This document shows, in pieces, positions 1 through 8,645 of a stretch of DNA of 20,453 nt. Positions within the stretch are counted from its first letter, which is position 1, and each line of letters opens with the position of its first letter. The notes under the pieces are model-generated. The model made no database searches and was not told the origin of the DNA. It was given only the letters and a program-made list of their open reading frames with translations. The stretch is taken from positions 1-20,453 of the forward strand of contig CAYFPS010000035.1 in assembly GCA_964345075.1 (NCBI GenBank). The letters run 5' to 3'. The DNA comes from CAYFPS01 sp964345075. GTDB lineage: Bacteria; CAIWAD01. The position numbers were made by a program, and so were the translations under genes.

Positions 1-73
1 TGGGCCTCCTGGCTCTAGTATGCCAGAAAGCTCTAGTTCAAACTGTCCTCGATTTGGGGAAGCTTACGCCGGC

Positions 74-122
74 TGTGTCGAAAAAGCGATCGGTTGGCCC
101 AGCCACTCGCTAAAACGACACA
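74..122. repeat. 49-bp imperfect palindrome
   Basis: The outer arms are TGTGTCG (74-80) and CGACACA (116-122), a perfect 7-bp match. Inside them lies a four-base A/A internal loop, then AGCGA (85-89) pairing with TCGCT (107-111), two mismatches, and a short inner stem (92-97 with 99-104, one T/G pair) around a single central base. ACTCGC, part of the inner stem, recurs at 170-175 and inverted at 203-208. Possible roles are a recombinase or transposase binding site, a mobile-element end, or a transcribed hairpin. The sequence does not decide among them. Confidence 0.55.
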
Positions 123-169
123 ATCCCAATGAGTTAAGGGGATGCCGGCAGCGGATGGCCCTACAAATC

Positions 170-208
170 ACTCGCAAAAACTACCGAAAAACGCTAACTT
201 CTGCGAGT
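170..208. repeat. Inverted repeat ACTCGCA / TGCGAGT with A-rich spacer
   Basis: Perfect 7-bp arms at 170-176 and 202-208 flank a 25-base spacer that contains two A-runs. The left arm plus its A-run resembles the right half of the palindrome at 74-122 (ACTCGC, then A-rich sequence, then AC). At least three related half-sites therefore lie within 140 bases. No long T-tract follows the right arm, so an intrinsic terminator is unlikely. Confidence 0.4.
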
Positions 209-306
209 AAAATGTAGAACGGTTCTGCCCGCCATGAGTCGCCAAGCTGTTCATTCCTGGCAACTTATAGATGTAGAAAGCCGTGGCTCAACCGTCAATC
301 CGGTTC

Positions 307-2540
307 TTACGCCCCAGGGTCGGCACCGTCCCGCCCTAGATGCCCGGAAATCCCGGAAACTCCACTGATGTCATCCGGTAGCGTGGGCACGGCCTCCCGA
401 AGGATGCGCCATTCCTCATCCATCTCTTCTCTGAGTTCTGCTTCCTCTTCCTTGTCGCTCGTCGCCAGGTATTCTCCGTGAAGCCGTCCGGCCTCTTCCA
501 CCCTGTCGTACAGGGCCTCGGCAAGGCTGGCGCGATCGAGCGCGCAGAATTCGTCCCAGTCGAGTTCATCGTGGGATGCCTTCTTGAATGCCCGGTCCTT
601 TCTGCCCAGCCCGATGCCGACCAACTGATTCGTGCGCACGTTGTAGATGCCAAGGAAGGTATGGAATCCCAGGGACTTGGGGAACATCCGTTGCTCGAAA
701 TCATCGGGCAGGTGGTTGGCGAAGAATTCCCGCATTTCTTCGGGCATGTCCTGCTTCAGTGCGCAGGCGTAGTACACCCTTTCGAAGATGTCCCCGCCCT
801 CCTGGGACCGATATCCGGCGAAATCATCCGGATCCACCCACTCCTCGTCGAATCCGTACAGGTTGAAGAACAGTTCGTGTTCAACCAAGGTTGCGAGATC
901 CCGATGCCGGTCCTCGATCATTTCCAGGAGGCCGTCCCCGCCGTCGCGGGCTTCGAAACCTTCGACATTCCGATAGGTCACATTGTCGATGGTCGTGCGG
1001 CCGGCCCCTCCGTAAATGCCGTTCGCGGAATCGACGACCTGGCAGTCGATGATTTCCGTCCTAGGCGGCTCATCGCCGACCGCGGCAAAGGCAAAACCTC
1101 CCGGGCTCTTCAGGACGCAGTCCCGCACCAGCACGGTGACGTCTCCACCCGCTAGAATGGCTGCGAAGTTCTCGGCGTCCTCGCTGTCTTCCCGGACGAC
1201 CGTGAGGTCATGCAGATGCAATTGGCCGGAATCGACGGAGATGGTGTTGCCTTCGGAGGAGGTTATGGTGGTTGCGCCCGCGCCTCNNNNNNNNNNGCGT
1301 TGATCGGCCCCGAGTACTGCCCGGGCAGCAGGAACGTCAGCGTGATCGATCCATCCTGCCAGATCGCTGCCGCGTTGAAGGCGCACTCCTCCGTGATGTA
1401 AACGCCGTCGTTGTCACTGTTGGCCACACCCTCTGGCGCCATCAAGACCAGATGATCCACCCCGTCGCTATCCCAGAAGGGGTGTTCGGGGCTGAAGCCG
1501 GCCGCCTTCAGGTAGTCATATTTCTTGTAGGCGCTCTGGACCTTTTTCTGATCGTCCAGGTAGATGTCGATGCTGCCGATCAACCGATACTGGTCCTCCC
1601 AGTTGCTCACCAATTCCAGAGACTTCGTGTACCACTGCGCGGCCCACTTCTTGTCCTCGGTGTTCTCTGCAATGGCTTCGGCGATCTTCCGGCAGTCATG
1701 GGAGTCGGCCTCTTCCTCGAAGCCGACGAGGGCCTTCTTCGCACGAGCGGCATCCTGAAGGGAGCCCAAGGCGACCTGCGCCAGACGAATGCGCTCCCAA
1801 TTGGCGTCAGCCCGATCAATTGCTTCATCGAGAATCTCGGCCGCAAGCGACGGGTCGTCCATCTGGTCGACCGCCGCCATGGCGGCATTCGCCAGGTCAT
1901 GGGCGTCTTCGGCTTTGTCCCTGATCTGCTGCAGAGCTTCATACTTCAGGGTGGAGTCCTCGCTCGATGCCGATACGAGATCGCAAAAGTCCTCGAAATT
2001 GAACAGGTCAGTGCCGAACTCCAGGCCGGCACGAAGCGCCTCGGCGGTCAGCTCGGATTTCAGGTCGTCAGTGAATCCTGACTGGNNNNNNNNNNTCGAG
2101 ATCCTCCCGACAACGCCCTGAAGGTCTTCGATGCTTTCCATTCCGGCGATGTAGCCCTTGACGTTCTCGACGAGTTCGGGCGTCAGATCCGTGACCTTCA
2201 ACTTGCCCACGAAGAGATAGGTCGTATCGAGGATGTCGTATCCGAGCGCCTCGAGCCCGTCCTCGCCATCCTCGGCGAAAGCCTGCTCGATCTTCTGTCG
2301 CTCTTCCACCGGCGTGTCATCGCCGATTTCCAGTTCAGTCGAGCCGTCCCGGAACTGCCAGTCGTCGAAGGATGAGATCTCGATGCCATCATTGGGGTCA
2401 TGGCTCGTGAGATCCGGCAATTCGTCGACGACGATGTGCCCGGAGCGCCAGTAGATGATCATGGCGACATCATGATCGCCCGCGAACTCTCTCCGTTCGT
2501 GGATACAGCGCTTGCCAGTAGGTTCGATTCTCCAGGTCAT
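307..2540 (-). CDS. Large acidic protein with helical repeats and a right-handed beta-helix segment; interrupted by two assembly gaps
   Basis: I do not recognise this protein as a named family. It is read as one gene because the coding sequence on both sides of each N-run has the same character, but the frame changes across 1287-1296, so that gap is not really 10 bases. The order is an acidic N-terminal region, then a gap, then about 150 residues of helical repeats (TPR/SEL1-like in feel), then a second gap. After that come about 110 residues with pectate-lyase-like beta-helix texture (TVVRED, ILAGGDVTVLVRDC, GIYGGAGRTTI) and an acidic C-terminal domain. No signal peptide is visible. The ATG at 2540 is preceded by AAGGAG and GAGG. 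It lies 52 bases after the metalloprotease gene and is the last gene of the operon. A repeat-rich stretch would explain why assembly failed twice here. The role is unknown; beta-helices often bind or cleave polymers or serve as scaffolds. Confidence 0.7.
1287..1296. other. Assembly gap (10 N)
   Basis: This run of ten N lies inside the beta-helix protein gene. The reading frame upstream (codon phase of the start at 2540) and the frame carrying the beta-helix downstream differ. The true missing length is therefore not 10 modulo 3 and is probably a placeholder. Confidence 0.95.
2086..2095. other. Assembly gap (10 N)
   Basis: This run of ten N lies inside the same gene, between the N-terminal region and the helical repeats. 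The flanking frames happen to agree, which has a one-in-three chance if the length is a placeholder. Confidence 0.95.
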
Positions 2541-2592
2541 TTCGCCTCGCTCCTTGGGCTCTTTCGCTATGGCTCAATAGGTACTTGTTCTG

Positions 2593-3318
2593 TTACAAAG
2601 GCAACGCATCCAAAAGATGCTGATACGAATCCAGCCAGGCCTTCCTGTCCTCATAGTCCGGCATCTGGGAACCGACGTGACCCCAAAACGCGGGGGAGTG
2701 GGTCCTCTCTTTCATATGGCAGATCTCATGGAGCACCGCGTACTCCAGGACCGGCTTGGGGGCGAAGACCAGCCGCCAATCGAAATGGAGAATGCCGCCA
2801 CTTCCGCAGCTGCCCCAGATTCGCTCAAGTCCCAGGACGCGGACCGCGCGAGGTTGGACATCCAGGCGGTTGGCATATCGCCGCACGAGAGACCTGATAT
2901 CCTCTCGTACGCGGTCCTTCAACCAGGCGATCATGGCGCTTCGTTTGTCGTGGTCGGTGGCAGTCGCAGGGGCGTGGAGGAGAAATCCGTTCCGGTACTC
3001 GATCTTGATTTCAGGACCATCGTGAGTACGCACGGTCAGGCGCATGCGGCGCCCTCGATACAGGACCTTGGCTCCCGAAACAAGCCGCTCGGGCCGGAAT
3101 ATGTCCCGGTGGGCGACCTTGGCGCCGACCGCCAGGACCTTCTCGTAAACCCATCCGCGGCGGTCCATAAGGAAGACCTCCGCGTCCTCGATGTCTTGGC
3201 CCTTGGGGACGACCAGCACAACGCCATCCGGCGTCACTTCGATCCGGCGGTTCTTTGCCCTGGTGCTGATTCGCACTGAGTACGGAATTCGTTGGCGCCC
3301 GATTGTCAGTTCACCCAT
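2593..3318 (-). CDS. YgjP/DUF45-type (M48/SprT-like) zinc metalloprotease
   Basis: Predicted zinc-dependent peptidase of the YgjP/DUF45 group, 241 residues, a normal length for the family. The zinc site is visible as HEICH (197-201), followed by HSPAFW (207-212) whose His is the expected third ligand. The ERIWGSCG stretch (165-172) just before it is also typical of the family. The start is taken as the ATG at 3318, which shares one base with the hsdR stop (TGATG); a GTG one codon earlier is possible. The overlap implies translational coupling to hsdR. Genes of this family commonly sit beside type I restriction genes (family knowledge), but their substrate there is not established. I infer an accessory role in the restriction operon, for example processing or turnover of HsdR. 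Confidence 0.85.
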   Translation of the reverse strand: MGELTIGRQRIPYSVRISTRAKNRRIEVTPDGVVLVVPKGQDIEDAEVFLMDRRGWVYEKVLAVGAKVAHRDIFRPERLVSGAKVLYRGRRMRLTVRTHDGPEIKIEYRNGFLLHAPATATDHDKRSAMIAWLKDRVREDIRSLVRRYANRLDVQPRAVRVLGLERIWGSCGSGGILHFDWRLVFAPKPVLEYAVLHEICHMKERTHSPAFWGHVGSQMPDYEDRKAWLDSYQHLLDALPL

Positions 3319-6300
3319 CACGACACCCTGATGTAGTGCTTGCGAGCAAAATCATCGACACGGTCGGCAATAGCCATGAGATCCGTGAAACCCATCGCTG
3401 CGGCTTTGCCCCGCACAGCCTGACGCAACGTCTTGCACAATTCCGGCTTGAGATGCCAGCCCGCAGGGGCAGATTGCGGGGACGTGTATAGTGCGTCGAT
3501 ATCCAAGGCCAATGAACGTCGCATATCCCCTTCGCTGATCGCACCCACTGCAAAGCTCTCCAATATGGTCAGAACACCATAGGCCCCTTTTGAGAGGCCG
3601 GAAGCTACATGGGCGCGGTCTTCCTCTTCGAGGTCTTTGGTGATCGCCTGATATTGGGCTAGCAGTCCGGCGGCGGTCAGTTGGAGACTCTCGAATCGAT
3701 CCAGGACGTCCTGCACGCGCTCGGAAAACTTCTGGTAACGCAAAGGGTTTTCCAGGTTCTTGTCGACGAGGATCTTTTTCAATTCGGCGGTCTTCCGAAT
3801 TGCCGCGGTCTTGAGGTCGTCCTCCGATTTCCCCGCAGTCGTGAAGTCCGCGTGAAAGCTGGGGTCCGTCAGCTTCTTCAGGTCGCAGATGGTGCTGATG
3901 CCGGTGACCTCGAGGTGCTTGCGGAGCATTTCACGAATCTTGGGGGAGTACTGGGCGATGTCGATCTGGCTCCGCTTTTCGAAGGTCAGGATGGCCAAGG
4001 GCATGAAGCCGGCGATCCATTTCAGATCAGCCATGTAGGGGAGAACGGACGGATCCGGTGACAGGGATTCATAGGCCTGGATGAAGGCTCTCGCTTTGGG
4101 CTTGAATGCCAGCCAGCCGTCCTCCCCGCCCAGTTGGGCAATTAGGGCGTCGTATTCCTTGCGGATGAAGCCCGTGTCACGCTTGATCACTTTGACCATG
4201 GACATGACTTCGCGATGTGCGGCTGCGAGAAGTCTTCTCTCCTCATCCAGGTCAACCATCGCGTTTCGGACATCCTCGGTCCGGTACGAGGCCAGAGCTT
4301 CGTCTAGCTTCTTTGTCACGCCGATGTAGTCGACGACGAGACCGAAACGCTTCTTGTCGCCCGCCACACGGTTCGTGCGGGCAATGGCCTGCAGTAGGTT
4401 GTGGTCCCGCAGGGGGCTGTCGAGGTACATCGTGCTCTCGATCGGCGCATCGAATCCGGTAAGCAACTTGTTGCAGACGATCAAGATCTCCGGCTGCCCT
4501 CCCTTGCGCTTGAAATCCGCGATAATCTGGCGCTCCTGTGCTTCATCAGGTGTGAAGGCAACCAGAAGTTTGCGGAGCTCCTGTATGTGCGGGTCCTCGG
4601 AAGGATCGCGATCACTCGTATTGCTGGAGAGGACACAGTGAGATTTGCTTGCGGCCATCTTCCTGGCTTCAGCGTCTTGCATACCGTTGCTGATCAGGTC
4701 TTCGGCGATGGCCTTGTCCAGTGCTTGCTTGTAGAAGACACAGGCCTCACGGTCGATACCCACGACCTGGGCCTTGAACCCGTCCGGCCTGCAGTGCGAT
4801 TTGAAGTGCTCCCAGATGTCATAGGCGATCAGTTCAATGCGGCCACGATGTTTCGCCAATTCGGCAACGGTTACGCCGCGCTGCTTGATCGCTGTCCGCA
4901 CCGCTTCCGGCTCGTTCCCGAACCAGTTGTCGAACATGACGTCCAGTTTCGCCGGATCGATGTGCCATTCAGCCTTTCGGCTGGTGTAGCGGATGGGGAT
5001 AGTTGCTCCGTCCGCAACGGCGTCGTCGATTCCGTATTTGTCGAGATAGCCCTCGCCGGCTACTCCAAAATTGTTGTAGGTATCCAGATCTCTCGTCTTC
5101 ACAGGGGTCCCTGTAAAGCCGAATTTGCATGCGCCTTCCATTGTCGTGTTCAGGAAGGTGCCGAGCCCCTGCTCCTGGGTGCGATGGCATTCGTCTATCA
5201 GGAGAATCCACTGGTCGGCGTTGGCGACTTTCTTCGTCGAACCCTCGAACTTGAAAATGGTCGAGAGGAGGGTCTGGCCCTGGATCCCGCTGTGCAGGCA
5301 CTTCTGAAGGTCATGGATGCCACGCATTTGTTTGGGATTCGGCAATCCGCAGGCCTTGAAGGTCCGAGAGATCTGGCGGTCGAGATCCTTCCGGTCGGTC
5401 AGAACCAGGATGTTGGGATTGGCCAGAGCGGGTGAGGCATCGGTCAGGTGCGTCTTCAACTTCAAAGCTGCAAAGACCATTGTCAGCGACTTGCCAGAGC
5501 CCTGGGTATGCCAGATCAGCCCTTTCTTGTGGGAGCCGTCGACGACTCGCTCGATCATCTTGTTGACTGCCCGGAACTGCTGGTAGCGGCAGATCTTCTT
5601 GATGACCTTCTCGTCCTCTCGCTCGAAGACGATGAAATGCGCTACGAGGTCGAGCAGGCGGCTGGGTTCCAGCAGGCACCAGAGGCCCTTCTCGAGGTTG
5701 CTCGTGAATTCCTGGCTGGTCTTTGGCCAAGGGTCGACCCAGTCGTTCCAAAACGCGGAAGGGCTGCCTGTGGCCCCATAGAGGACATTGAATCCATCTG
5801 TGATGATGTTGAAGGCATTGGGGTGAAACAATCGAGGGATGTCCTGCTCGTAACCCTTGATCTGCTCGAAGGCTTGGCCTGTCTTGTCCTTGTGACCGTA
5901 GGGGCTCTTCGCCTCGATCACGACCAGCGGAATACCGTTGACATAGATCACGATGTCAGGAATCCCCGATTGCTCTGCATCGACGTAGAGTTGGTTGGTG
6001 ACCACGAAGGAGTTGTTCGCCGGCTCCAGGAAGTCGATCAAGTGGATTGTCTGCTTGGTGGACTCACCGGGGACGGTGCGGCTGTAGCTGCCGCGTAGCC
6101 AGTGGGTCCATTTTTCGTTGTTGGATTGGCGTAGCAGGTCGACGTAGATTGCGTGGGCAACGTCATCTCCAACATTGTTAATTCGCTTGACTGCAGAGAT
6201 GACTTCATCGCGGAGTAGAACTCGATTCTGGCCGTCCCGCGCGTAGTCGTTATTGGTGTCGAGGATCGCTGCTTGAGGTACACGGGCTCTTTGTTTGGTT

Positions 6301-6386
6301 GTTTGCGGCGGAAGGTAGCGGTATCCTAGATCGACCAGAGCTTGGACGCAGGGCTCTTCCACGATGAGAAATTCCTTCTGGCTCAT
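3318..6386 (-). CDS. hsdR: Type I restriction endonuclease subunit R (HsdR)
   Basis: The motor and nuclease subunit of a type I restriction system: it translocates DNA using ATP and cuts it away from the unmethylated recognition site. It has 1022 residues, a full-length HsdR. The N-terminal PD-(D/E)XK nuclease shows D144 (PDIVIY), E158-A-K160 and a QxxxY motif (Q175-Y179). The helicase region follows with Walker A GSGKS (296-300), the motif II box DECH (398-401) and GFTGTP (423-428). A C-terminal helical region for binding the methylase core follows. The ATG at 6386 overlaps the hsdMS stop by four bases (ATGA), with AGGGG about 9 bases upstream, so translation is coupled to the methylase. All key motifs are intact, so it should be active. 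Confidence 0.97.
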   Translation of the reverse strand: MSQKEFLIVEEPCVQALVDLGYRYLPPQTTKQRARVPQAAILDTNNDYARDGQNRVLLRDEVISAVKRINNVGDDVAHAIYVDLLRQSNNEKWTHWLRGSYSRTVPGESTKQTIHLIDFLEPANNSFVVTNQLYVDAEQSGIPDIVIYVNGIPLVVIEAKSPYGHKDKTGQAFEQIKGYEQDIPRLFHPNAFNIITDGFNVLYGATGSPSAFWNDWVDPWPKTSQEFTSNLEKGLWCLLEPSRLLDLVAHFIVFEREDEKVIKKICRYQQFRAVNKMIERVVDGSHKKGLIWHTQGSGKSLTMVFAALKLKTHLTDASPALANPNILVLTDRKDLDRQISRTFKACGLPNPKQMRGIHDLQKCLHSGIQGQTLLSTIFKFEGSTKKVANADQWILLIDECHRTQEQGLGTFLNTTMEGACKFGFTGTPVKTRDLDTYNNFGVAGEGYLDKYGIDDAVADGATIPIRYTSRKAEWHIDPAKLDVMFDNWFGNEPEAVRTAIKQRGVTVAELAKHRGRIELIAYDIWEHFKSHCRPDGFKAQVVGIDREACVFYKQALDKAIAEDLISNGMQDAEARKMAASKSHCVLSSNTSDRDPSEDPHIQELRKLLVAFTPDEAQERQIIADFKRKGGQPEILIVCNKLLTGFDAPIESTMYLDSPLRDHNLLQAIARTNRVAGDKKRFGLVVDYIGVTKKLDEALASYRTEDVRNAMVDLDEERRLLAAAHREVMSMVKVIKRDTGFIRKEYDALIAQLGGEDGWLAFKPKARAFIQAYESLSPDPSVLPYMADLKWIAGFMPLAILTFEKRSQIDIAQYSPKIREMLRKHLEVTGISTICDLKKLTDPSFHADFTTAGKSEDDLKTAAIRKTAELKKILVDKNLENPLRYQKFSERVQDVLDRFESLQLTAAGLLAQYQAITKDLEEEDRAHVASGLSKGAYGVLTILESFAVGAISEGDMRRSLALDIDALYTSPQSAPAGWHLKPELCKTLRQAVRGKAAAMGFTDLMAIADRVDDFARKHYIRVS

Positions 6387-8509
6387 GGTAATTCGCCCCT
6401 AACTCTTCCGGTCAATAGGCCCTGCATTGCCCCAGAGGCGAGCATGGAATAAGCCTCGGAACACGCTGTGTGCTCTTTCGATGATGAGACCAACCGGTCT
6501 AGAGTATTGGCTATGGCGATTTGCTCTTCTTCATCGTCGGGTATAATCAGTTCGATTCGTGAAAACTCGCGAAACTTGAGGCTCCAAGTATCAGATACGA
6601 TTCCCTGTGACAACTCTCGAAACCGATTAACCAATATGGGCAATTTGAGCATGTAAGAAATGAATCTTGGGTTAATTCCAGCTCTAGGAATCAGGACCGT
6701 ATATGCCGGGCTGACTATCCCTTCAATGTCTGAAAGGGCTGATCTGCCTTGCCACATGCGCATTGTGTTGTAAGCAATGTCTCCCGGGCAAATTCGTTTG
6801 TATCTAGACTTGTCGGGATTTGAAGTGTCACGCCTGTCCATGTCTTTCTGGGGAATAACACCGTCCCTTGTGACGGCAAGAAGCGGCAAATGTGGGAATC
6901 CTACTTCTTTCCTTTCGTTGAAAACTTTTCCGGCGGATACTCTTTTCCAGCCCGGAGGTGGACTGGCCACAACACGATCCCACCGAGGTAGTTCATTAGG
7001 GCAGTCATCCCATATTTTCTCTTGTCCGTCGAAAAGGCCATGCAGGGTTGCAATCGATTCTTTGTCGCTCAGTTGACACTTGGACGAAAGAGTTTCCAAC
7101 ACTGATAGGCCAGCAGGAACGCTGATAGGTGGTTCTTCGGATTCAACCGACACATATCGCCTAATATTGAGATTGTGATCATTGGCACGGATCTCTTCGA
7201 GGCTGACTACCTGGCAAAACTTCGGCTCGTCACGGTAGGAATGGAATGCATTGACAAGCCGATCGGCATTCTCTTCAGTCAGTATGTTGGTGTTTGGACG
7301 CGCGGTCCATTCTTTCTCGCCATTAATGATGAGCGTGCTACCACGACGCTTCGCGGGCTTGCTTTTGTTGAGAATCAAAATCGCTGTTGGGATGCCAGCC
7401 CCGTAGAATAGGTTATCACCTAGTCCTATGATTGCTTCAATTAGGTCGTTTTCCAGCATTCCCATTCGGATTGCCTTCTCAGAGCCTCCACGAAATAAGA
7501 CGCCATGGGGGACTACGACACCTACCATCCCTTTTGAATTTGCACTGGCAATCATATGCTGAACAAAGGCAAGGTCTCCGTAACTCTTGGGCGGGCAGCC
7601 AAATTGATCGCGGCCAAATGGGTCCCCATTGCTCCAAAAGCTGTGCCCCCATTTCTTAAGCGAAAAAGGAGGATTGGCCATTACCCGATCAAACACGCGG
7701 AGAACATTTCGGCCTTCAGAAGCAAGGTGTTTGGGGTCGCGCAAAGTGTCACCCCTTCGGACATCAGCATCGTCAATATCGTGAAGGAAAAGGTTCATTT
7801 GGGAAATCGCCCAAGTGTTTAGGTTGATTTCCTGTCCGGCTAGAGTCAGTGATCGAGGATTCTTGCCTTCCCGCTCCAGCGCATGGAAGGCTTCCAGCAA
7901 CATTCCACCTGAACCACAGGCTGGATCGTACACGCTCATTCCCTCATCCAAACGTAGGCACCGGGCGATGGTCCGGACTACCATCTTGGGAGTGTAGAAC
8001 TCGCCGCCCTTCTTGCCTGCGTCATCGGCGAACTTGGCAATCAGGTATTCATAAGCGTTTCCAAGGATGTCCGGTTCGACATCACATTTGCGCAGCCTGT
8101 GCTTTTCAAAGTGCTGAAGGAGCATTTCCAGGGTCTCGTCCGGAAACCGTTCCTTGTTGTTGAAATCGACATCCTGAAAGACGCCACGCAGTTTCATGTT
8201 GGCGTCTTCGATGGCGTGGAACGCCGCATTCAAATGCTCGCCGATGTTCGTCGTCTTTTGTCGGACGTCTTTCCAGAAAGCGCCCTCCGGTACGTGGAAG
8301 CGGTGCTCATCCGGGTGGGCGGCCAATTCTTCATTCTTGTACTTGGCCAGCCTGTCCTCGTATTCCTCTTCCCAGACGTCACAGATTCGCTTGTAGAATA
8401 GCAGGCCGAAGATGTAGTGCTTGTAATCGCTGGAGTCGATGCGACCCCGGAGAATGTCGGCGGCGCCCCAGAGGTGGGTTTCCAGTTGTTTGATGGTTAG
8501 TTCAGGCAC
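6383..8509 (-). CDS. Fused type I methylase and single-TRD specificity protein (HsdM-HsdS)
   Basis: One 708-residue chain covers two normally separate subunits. Residues 1 to about 460 are HsdM: an N-terminal helical domain, GEFYTP (169-174), the SAM-binding DPACGSGG (195-202) and the catalytic NPPF (279-282) of an N6-adenine methylase, ending with the usual HsdM tail (LEEIRANDHNLNIRRYV). Residues from about 505 to the end look like one HsdS half: a target-recognition domain (GWKRVSAGKVF, then YKRICPGDIAYNTMRMWQG) and a conserved helical spacer (EEEQIAIANTLDRL, ending MQGLLTGRVR). A normal HsdS has two such halves, and no separate hsdS lies in the window. The start is GTG at 8509, with GGAGG five bases upstream. 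G+C drops in the recognition part (29/60 at 6481-6540), as expected for an exchanged specificity domain. I infer that two copies pair to read a symmetrical split site. Confidence 0.92.
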   Translation of the reverse strand: MPELTIKQLETHLWGAADILRGRIDSSDYKHYIFGLLFYKRICDVWEEEYEDRLAKYKNEELAAHPDEHRFHVPEGAFWKDVRQKTTNIGEHLNAAFHAIEDANMKLRGVFQDVDFNNKERFPDETLEMLLQHFEKHRLRKCDVEPDILGNAYEYLIAKFADDAGKKGGEFYTPKMVVRTIARCLRLDEGMSVYDPACGSGGMLLEAFHALEREGKNPRSLTLAGQEINLNTWAISQMNLFLHDIDDADVRRGDTLRDPKHLASEGRNVLRVFDRVMANPPFSLKKWGHSFWSNGDPFGRDQFGCPPKSYGDLAFVQHMIASANSKGMVGVVVPHGVLFRGGSEKAIRMGMLENDLIEAIIGLGDNLFYGAGIPTAILILNKSKPAKRRGSTLIINGEKEWTARPNTNILTEENADRLVNAFHSYRDEPKFCQVVSLEEIRANDHNLNIRRYVSVESEEPPISVPAGLSVLETLSSKCQLSDKESIATLHGLFDGQEKIWDDCPNELPRWDRVVASPPPGWKRVSAGKVFNERKEVGFPHLPLLAVTRDGVIPQKDMDRRDTSNPDKSRYKRICPGDIAYNTMRMWQGRSALSDIEGIVSPAYTVLIPRAGINPRFISYMLKLPILVNRFRELSQGIVSDTWSLKFREFSRIELIIPDDEEEQIAIANTLDRLVSSSKEHTACSEAYSMLASGAMQGLLTGRVRGELP

Positions 8510-8531
8510 TTGAACCTCCAGTGGGGACTAG

Positions 8532-8549
8532 CCGATTTCAAGTAATCGG
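8532..8549. promoter_or_regulatory. Small hairpin in the leader of hsdMS
   Basis: CCGATT (8532-8537) pairs with AATCGG (8544-8549) around a six-base loop, 23 bases upstream of the hsdMS start on the minus strand. No T-tract follows it, so it is not a good terminator. The 136-base gap here is the largest inside the operon, so a separate promoter or a regulatory leader for the restriction genes is possible. I could not identify convincing -35/-10 boxes. Confidence 0.25.
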
Positions 8550-8645
8550 TTCGATCGGATACGGTTCAGACAATAGCGCCGATGAGTGTACCCGACCGGA
8601 CATGTATTGTCGATGACGTATTCTGCTGTCCGGCTTGCATATGCG

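Larger units (their letters stand above)
1..306. other. Non-coding stretch with palindromes at the 3' side of the minus-strand operon
   Basis: I see no supportable gene here. A 65-codon open frame starting at 20 has no ribosome binding site, no family resemblance, and runs straight through a palindrome. The stretch holds a 49-bp imperfect palindrome (74-122), an inverted repeat (170-176 with 202-208) and a weak 5-bp stem (290-294 with 301-305, 6-base loop) just past the stop codon of the beta-helix gene. That weak stem has no T-tract on the minus strand, so I do not call it a terminator. The segment looks more AT-rich than the operon. It could be the edge of the island or the end of an unrecognised mobile element. 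Confidence 0.5.

Noticed and set aside
20..217. Open frame of 65 codons on the plus strand
   Set aside because: It has no ribosome site or family resemblance and crosses the 49-bp palindrome.
1263..1386. Frameshift or two separate genes at the N-run
   Set aside because: The frame change coincides exactly with ten N, so an assembly placeholder is the simpler explanation.
4401..5435. 344-codon plus-strand frame
   Set aside because: It is antisense to hsdR, whose motifs fix the coding strand.
8532..8549. Intrinsic terminator between the nuclease genes and hsdMS
   Set aside because: The stem is only six bases with no T-tract on the minus strand.
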